Shown: positions 60,451 through 64,000 of the stretch, piece after piece
Layout: each line of letters starts with the position of its first letter
Position numbering within the stretch: the first letter of the stretch is position 1
Source of the DNA: Streptomyces curacoi
Lineage (GTDB): Bacteria; Actinomycetota; Actinomycetes; Streptomycetales; Streptomycetaceae
Reading direction: 5' to 3'
Length of the DNA stretch: 64,000 nucleotides
Assembly: GCF_001513975.1 (NCBI RefSeq)
Contig: NZ_KQ947986.1
Coordinates: 162,051 to 226,050, forward strand
Translations under genes and position numbers: made by a program
Notes under the pieces: model-generated
Told to the model about the DNA's origin: nothing
Database searches by the model: none
Seen by the model: the letters and a program-made list of their open reading frames with translations, nothing else

Positions 60451-60625
60451 AGGCGATGGTGATCTTCTCGCCCCGGGCGGCGGCCAGGGCGATGGCTCCG
60501 CCCGCCCGCCACACGAAGTCACCGGCGTGCGCGGTGACGACGAGGGTCGAGCGGGGCGGGGCCGGGGGTCCCCCCGGTTCGAGCGGGGTCGAGAGCTCGG
60601 GGGCGGGCGCATGGGCGTGCGTCAT
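60451..60625 (-). pseudogene. 5' fragment of a PIG-L/GalB-type hydratase
   Basis: The first ~58 codons from 60625 read MTHAHAPAPELSTPLEPGGP, then TLVVTAHAGDFVWRAGGAIA, LAAARGEKITIA, the start of a PIG-L-fold protein. GalB (4-oxalomesaconate hydratase) belongs to this fold. Homology ends at GEKITIA and switches to tautomerase sequence in another frame, so a deletion removed about 200 codons of this gene and the start of the next. Confidence 0.75.
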
Positions 60626-60675
60626 CGCTGGTTCTCCTTGGGCGACAGGTGTGCGCCCGCCTCGAACGCTCGGTC

Positions 60676-60836
60676 GCCACGACTTGTCCGGCTCACTCGC
60701 CCCGACTTGTCCGGCTCACTCGCCCCGACTTGTGCGACTCAGTCGCCACGCCTTGTCCGGCTCACTCGCCACGCCTTGTCCGGCTCACTCGCCACGACTT
60801 GTGCGACTCACTCGCCGTGACTTGTACGGCTCAGTC
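60676..60836. repeat. Seven tandem 23-bp units
   Basis: Units begin at 60676, 60699, 60722, 60745, 60768, 60791 and 60814. The consensus is GCCACGACTTGT followed by CCGGCTCACTC. The last unit contains the stop codon of the GntR gene. The array fills the gap between GntR and the hydratase fragment. Confidence 0.9.
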
Positions 60837-61481
60837 GCGCAGCGCCTCGATCACGCTGGTGAGATGGGCGCGGACGGCCGCCTCGGCCGCCTGCGGGTCC
60901 CTGGCCGTGATCGCCTCGATCATCGCCAGATGCTCGTTCAGGGAGTGCTGCGGACGTCCCGGCCTCAGCGCCAACTGGAAACGGTGCCGCACCAGTTGTG
61001 CGTTCAGCCGCTCCAGCAGCTCCACGGCCGTGCGCTGGCCGGAGAACTCCTGGATTCTGGCGTGCAGTTCCTGGTTGAGCTCGGAGTACGTCATCGGCTC
61101 GCCGTCGGCCACGGCCTTGGTCATCGCCGCGCCCAGGTCCGCCAGCCGGGTCAGCTGCTCGTCGTCGGCCGCGACAGCCGCCTTCGCGGCGCACAGGCCT
61201 TCCAGGACCATGCGGCACTCGGTGATGGCGACCGCTTCCTCGACGCTCACCACCCGCACCCGCGAACCGCGGTTACGGATCCGCTCGACCAGGCCCTGAG
61301 CCTCCAGATCGATGAGTGCCGCCCGGATGCTGGCCCGTGTCACACCGAACTGCTCGGCGAGTTCGTTCTCCACCAGCCGCTGCGCCGGTGCCATCTCGCC
61401 GTGCAGGATCGCCTGCCGCAGCTGCGCGAGCGCATGCTGCTTGGCCTGCTCCCCGGTGCCCGGACGGGCTTCGTTCGGCAT
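60831..61481 (-). CDS. GntR-family (FadR/FCD) regulator
   Basis: A 216-residue regulator: winged helix GEMAPAQRLVENELAEQFGV then TRASIRAALIDLEAQGLVER, followed by a helical FCD effector domain (VLEGLCAAKAAVAAD, LNQELHARIQEF, SLNEHLAMIEAI). It most likely represses the downstream catabolic operon in the absence of an aromatic acid-derived ligand. A perfect ATTGT/ACAAT operator lies about 50 bp upstream, suggesting autoregulation. Confidence 0.92.
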   Translation of the reverse strand: MPNEARPGTGEQAKQHALAQLRQAILHGEMAPAQRLVENELAEQFGVTRASIRAALIDLEAQGLVERIRNRGSRVRVVSVEEAVAITECRMVLEGLCAAKAAVAADDEQLTRLADLGAAMTKAVADGEPMTYSELNQELHARIQEFSGQRTAVELLERLNAQLVRHRFQLALRPGRPQHSLNEHLAMIEAITARDPQAAEAAVRAHLTSVIEALRD

Positions 61482-61529
61482 CTGCCCTCCCTGAGTGAGT
61501 GCCTGTCGAACGTAAATCTAGCCAAACAG

Positions 61530-61543
61530 AATTGTCAACAATT
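61530..61543 (-). promoter_or_regulatory. Operator of the GntR gene
   Basis: AATTGT-CA-ACAATT is a perfect 6-2-6 palindrome. TTGACA on the minus strand (61533-61538) lies within it as a -35-like element, so bound repressor would block the promoter. TTGT-N2-ACAA is typical for FCD-type GntR proteins. Confidence 0.6.
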
Positions 61544-61639
61544 TTGTCAGCCGACCTTCCTCGGGAGAGCGACCAGGAAGGCAGCCGGCCGACGGCCCCC
61601 GGACATGACGGAGCCCATGTCCCGCGAGGCCCAGCACTC

Positions 61640-62644
61640 TCAGTTCCCGGCCGGAGGTGCCGTCGAGCCCCGGATCTCCAGGGCCGGTGTGGCGAGTTGG
61701 ACCCGGCCCTCACCCCCGGCTCCCTCGAAGCGCTCCAGGAGGCAACGGGCCGCGCGGCGGCCGACCTCGTGGCTGGTGTTGTCGACCGTGGTGAGCCACA
61801 CGTGGCGCAGGCGGGCGATGCTCGTGTTGTCGTAGCCGACCACGGACAGGTCGCGCGGGACGCGCAGGCCCAGCTCCTCGGCCGCGGACAGCGCGCCGAT
61901 GGCGGCGATGTCGTTGACGGCGAAGACGGCCGTGGGCCGCTCGGGGCGGCTGAGCAACCGGACGGTGGTGCGGTAACCGCCCTCCTCGGTCATGTCGCTG
62001 GGCTCGATCACCGCCTGTTCGGCGAGGCCGTGCTCGCGCATCGTCGCCTCGAAGCTGCGTCGGCGCAGCTCGCCCACCGCCCCGTACCCCGCGATGTGCG
62101 CGATACGGCGGTGCCCGAGGCCGATGAGGTGCTCGGCGACCAGGCGGGCGCCCTGCTCGTCGTCGTTGGCCACGACGTCGACCCCGGACGGCACCGGTTC
62201 GCGCGCGCCGGCCACGACCACCGGGATCCGCCCGGCCACCGCCCCGAGCGCGGCGGGGTCCGGCAGCGTGCCGACCACGACCAGGCCGTCCACGCTCAGG
62301 TCGAGCAGGGGGCCGGCCGGGTCCTGGCCGGCGCGGCGGTTGAGGCGGGCGTCGGCGAGCAGCATGTGCAGGCCGTTGTCGTGCAGCAGCGAGTTGAGGC
62401 CGTCGAGCATGTCGACGAACCAGGGATTGCGCAGGTCGTTCAGGAGGACGCCCACCGTGCGGGTGCGCTGCTCGCTGAGGCTGCGCGCGGCGGCGTTGGG
62501 GCGGTAGCCGAGTTCGCGTACGGCCCGCAGGACGGCGTCCCGCTTCTCCGGCCGTACCTGATCGGAGCCGCGCAGCACCAGCGAGACCAGTGACTTGGAG
62601 ACGCCGGCCCGGTCGGCCACGTCGCGGATCGTCGGCGGTCTCAT
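61640..62644 (-). CDS. LacI-family regulator
   Basis: A 334-residue LacI/GalR protein: DNA-binding domain TIRDVADRAGVSKSLVSLVL and hinge PNAAARSLSEQRTRTVGVLL, then a periplasmic-binding-like sensor (GLVVVGTLPD, FAVNDIAAIGALSAAEELGL, VPRDLSVVGYDN). It is divergent from a sugar-type dehydrogenase gene, and palindromic operators sit at both starts. It most likely represses that gene and itself until a sugar or polyol is available. Confidence 0.92.
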   Translation of the reverse strand: MRPPTIRDVADRAGVSKSLVSLVLRGSDQVRPEKRDAVLRAVRELGYRPNAAARSLSEQRTRTVGVLLNDLRNPWFVDMLDGLNSLLHDNGLHMLLADARLNRRAGQDPAGPLLDLSVDGLVVVGTLPDPAALGAVAGRIPVVVAGAREPVPSGVDVVANDDEQGARLVAEHLIGLGHRRIAHIAGYGAVGELRRRSFEATMREHGLAEQAVIEPSDMTEEGGYRTTVRLLSRPERPTAVFAVNDIAAIGALSAAEELGLRVPRDLSVVGYDNTSIARLRHVWLTTVDNTSHEVGRRAARCLLERFEGAGGEGRVQLATPALEIRGSTAPPAGN

Positions 62645-62648
62645 GGGA

Positions 62649-62660
62649 TGGACCGTTCCA
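62649..62660. promoter_or_regulatory. LacI operator O1
   Basis: TGGACCGTTCCA, one mismatch from a perfect palindrome, lies five bp upstream of the LacI-gene start codon. Confidence 0.6.
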
Positions 62661-62729
62661 TGAGGCTGCGCCGCTTGTCAAAGGGTTGACACCGGCAGAT
62701 ACGGCGCCCAAGGTGGGCTGGACAGAAAA

Positions 62730-62741
62730 TGGACCGGTCCA
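62730..62741. promoter_or_regulatory. LacI operator O2
   Basis: TGGACCGGTCCA is a perfect palindrome 14 bp upstream of the dehydrogenase ATG at 62756. Its centre is 81 bp from the first operator, suited to looping. Confidence 0.6.
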
Positions 62742-62755
62742 AAAGAGGGGCTGTC

Positions 62756-63913
62756 ATGGTGGAATCGCTCGGTGTCGCCGTCATCGGATTCGGCTGGATG
62801 GGCCGGGTGCACACCCAGGCGTACGCCCGCCTCCCGCACCACTACCCGCGGCTGCCGCTGCGCCCGCGGCTGGTGACGGTGGCCGAGGACGTGCCGGGCC
62901 GGGCCGAGGAGGCCGCCGCGCAGTTCGGCTTCGCCGACACGACGCGCGACTGGCGCGCGGTGGCCGCAGACCCGCGGGTGCGGGCGGTCAGCATCACCGC
63001 CCCGAACTTCCTGCACCGCGAGATCGGTGTGGCGATGGCCGAGGCCGGCAAGCACATCTGGATCGAGAAGCCGGTGGGCCTGACGGTCGCCGACGCCCAG
63101 GCGGTCGCCGACGCCGTCGCCAAGGCCGGCGTCCAGGGCGCGGTCGGCTTCAACTACCGCAACGCGCCCGCCGTCGAGGCCGCCCGCGACCTCATCGCCT
63201 CCGGCGAGATCGGCACCGTCACACACGTCCGCGTCCGCCTCTTCAGCGACTACGCGGCCCACCCCGAGGGCGCCCTGACCTGGCGGTACGAGAAGGAGCG
63301 CGGCGGCAGCGGGGTGCTGGGCGACCTCGCCTCGCACGGCGCCGACCTGGCCCGCCATCTGCTCGGCGACATCGCCTCCCTGACCGCCGACACCGCCGTC
63401 TTCATCCCCGAACGGGCCCGTCCCACCGGCGCCACCGCCGGCCACACCCGCGCCGCCGGCGGCGAACTCGGGCCCGTCGAGAACGAGGACTACGTCAACT
63501 GCCTGCTGCGCTTCGCCTCCGGCGCGCGCGGCGTCCTGGAGGCCTGCCGGGTCTCGGTCGGCGAGCAGAACAACTACGGCTTCGAGGTGCACGGCACCAA
63601 GGGCGCGGTCTTCTGGGACTTCCGCCGGATGAACGAGCTGGGCGTCAGCCGTGGCACGACCTACCAGGACCAGCCGGTCAGCACGGTGTACGTCGGGCCG
63701 GGCGCCGGCGAGTTCGGCGCCTTCCAGCCGGGCGCGGCGAACGCCATGGGCTACGACGACCTGAAGGTCATCGAGGCCTACCGCTTCCTGCGCTCGGTCG
63801 CCGAGGGCACCCCGCACGGGGCCACCCTCCAGGACGCCGTGCACAGCGCCGCCGCACTGGACGCGATGGTGCGGTCGGCGCAGAGCGGTGCGTGGGTGAC
63901 GGTGGACGCGTAG
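62756..63913 (+). CDS. Gfo/Idh/MocA-family oxidoreductase
   Basis: A 385-residue NAD(P)-dependent dehydrogenase: the Rossmann motif is AVIGFGWMGRVHTQAY (about 8-23), and the signature lysine is in WIEKPVGLT (Lys about 102). The C-terminal substrate domain includes GSGVLGDLASHGADLARHLL. Members act on sugars, inositols or their derivatives. The ATG at 62756 follows AGAGGGG; the longer frame from 62729 overlaps the operator. The LacI control supports a carbohydrate substrate. Downstream genes are outside the window. Confidence 0.9.
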   Translation: MVESLGVAVIGFGWMGRVHTQAYARLPHHYPRLPLRPRLVTVAEDVPGRAEEAAAQFGFADTTRDWRAVAADPRVRAVSITAPNFLHREIGVAMAEAGKHIWIEKPVGLTVADAQAVADAVAKAGVQGAVGFNYRNAPAVEAARDLIASGEIGTVTHVRVRLFSDYAAHPEGALTWRYEKERGGSGVLGDLASHGADLARHLLGDIASLTADTAVFIPERARPTGATAGHTRAAGGELGPVENEDYVNCLLRFASGARGVLEACRVSVGEQNNYGFEVHGTKGAVFWDFRRMNELGVSRGTTYQDQPVSTVYVGPGAGEFGAFQPGAANAMGYDDLKVIEAYRFLRSVAEGTPHGATLQDAVHSAAALDAMVRSAQSGAWVTVDA

Positions 63914-63920
63914 CCGGGAC

Positions 63921-64000
63921 GGCACGGTGGTCGCGGCGGGGCGGTCATGGCACGGCGGTCGAGGCGGGACGGTCACGGCACGGCGGTCGGGGCGGGACGG
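63921..64000. repeat. Tandem 28-bp units at the right edge
   Basis: Units of GGCACGGYGGTCG followed by NGGCGGGRCGGTCAY begin at 63921, 63949 and 63977; the third is cut by the window end. The array starts 7 bp after a stop codon. Confidence 0.75.

Noticed and set aside
60676..60836. CRISPR-like array
   Set aside because: The 23-bp units are directly tandem with no unique spacers and there are no cas genes in the window.

Overview
The window is about 72% GC with Streptomyces-type gene content: a monomeric isocitrate dehydrogenase, divergent dnd genes, an XRE-TPR regulator beside a DUF6415-type gene, a cysteine-containing sulfur leader peptide, and an IclR regulator next to glycerol kinase. 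It reads as the chromosome of a Streptomyces or close actinomycete, with one acquired island at the left and several decaying patches further right. All assignments come from reading the sequence and from recalled family knowledge; no database search was run.

Left island (1-12.6 kb). A complete DNA phosphorothioation set is present: dndBCDE on the minus strand with overlapping genes, and a divergent dndA. An array of ACGTAC repeats lies in the dndB/dndA control region. A phosphorothioation-associated methyltransferase converges exactly on dndA. Next comes a DUF262 plus DUF1524 protein resembling the phosphorothioate-sensing nuclease SspE. The usual dndFGH restriction genes are not in the window. 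A partial helix-turn-helix gene runs off the left edge. The island ends in wreckage: an IS110-family transposase fragment joined to a broken tyrosine integrase.

Core-like stretch (12.8-28.6 kb). This holds a Tat-exported GH2 glycosidase with a LamG domain, an ABC exporter with a palindromic operator, a YbhN-like membrane protein, an enoyl-CoA hydratase, an MscS channel, a secreted M1 peptidase, icd, a frameshifted winged-helix protein and an N-formylglutamate amidohydrolase-like protein.

Protease and signalling locus (28.6-37.3 kb). It contains an ECF-like sigma factor, a co-translated small protein, a cytoplasmic subtilase, a divergent TPR-CHAT protease, a LuxR/STAND regulator, an astacin-like metalloprotease and a small XRE protein. 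It looks like a proteolytic stress or conflict module.

Candidate peptide locus (37.3-41.1 kb). A PIMT-like methyltransferase is translationally coupled to a 43-residue Gly/Pro/Asp-rich reading frame. That frame has its own ribosome binding site but lies in frame inside the 3' end of a DUF6415-like gene. A further small gene precedes it, and a divergent XRE-TPR regulator with a palindromic operator faces it. This is a plausible uncharacterised RiPP (imiditide-like) locus and the most novel candidate here.

Scarred region (41.1-46.6 kb). A HAD phosphatase, GNAT, MarR and BBE-like oxidase are interspersed with remnants: a small gene with two amber codons, a WYL-regulator tail, a glutamine-amidotransferase tail fused to a P450 tail, and a methyltransferase frameshifted in a G7 tract.

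Sulfur region (46.6-51.8 kb). An Rrf2 regulator, an SfnB-like oxidoreductase, a leader peptide with hairpin, and ssuABC form a sulfonate-sulfur module. The right end (51.8-64 kb) has glpK with an IclR regulator, an anti-sigma-type ATPase, a lipoprotein beside tRNA-Pro, an esterase, a decayed gallate/protocatechuate-type catabolic cluster under a GntR regulator, and a divergent LacI / Gfo-Idh-MocA pair with two operators. Short tandem arrays of 22-28 bp sit at several stop codons.
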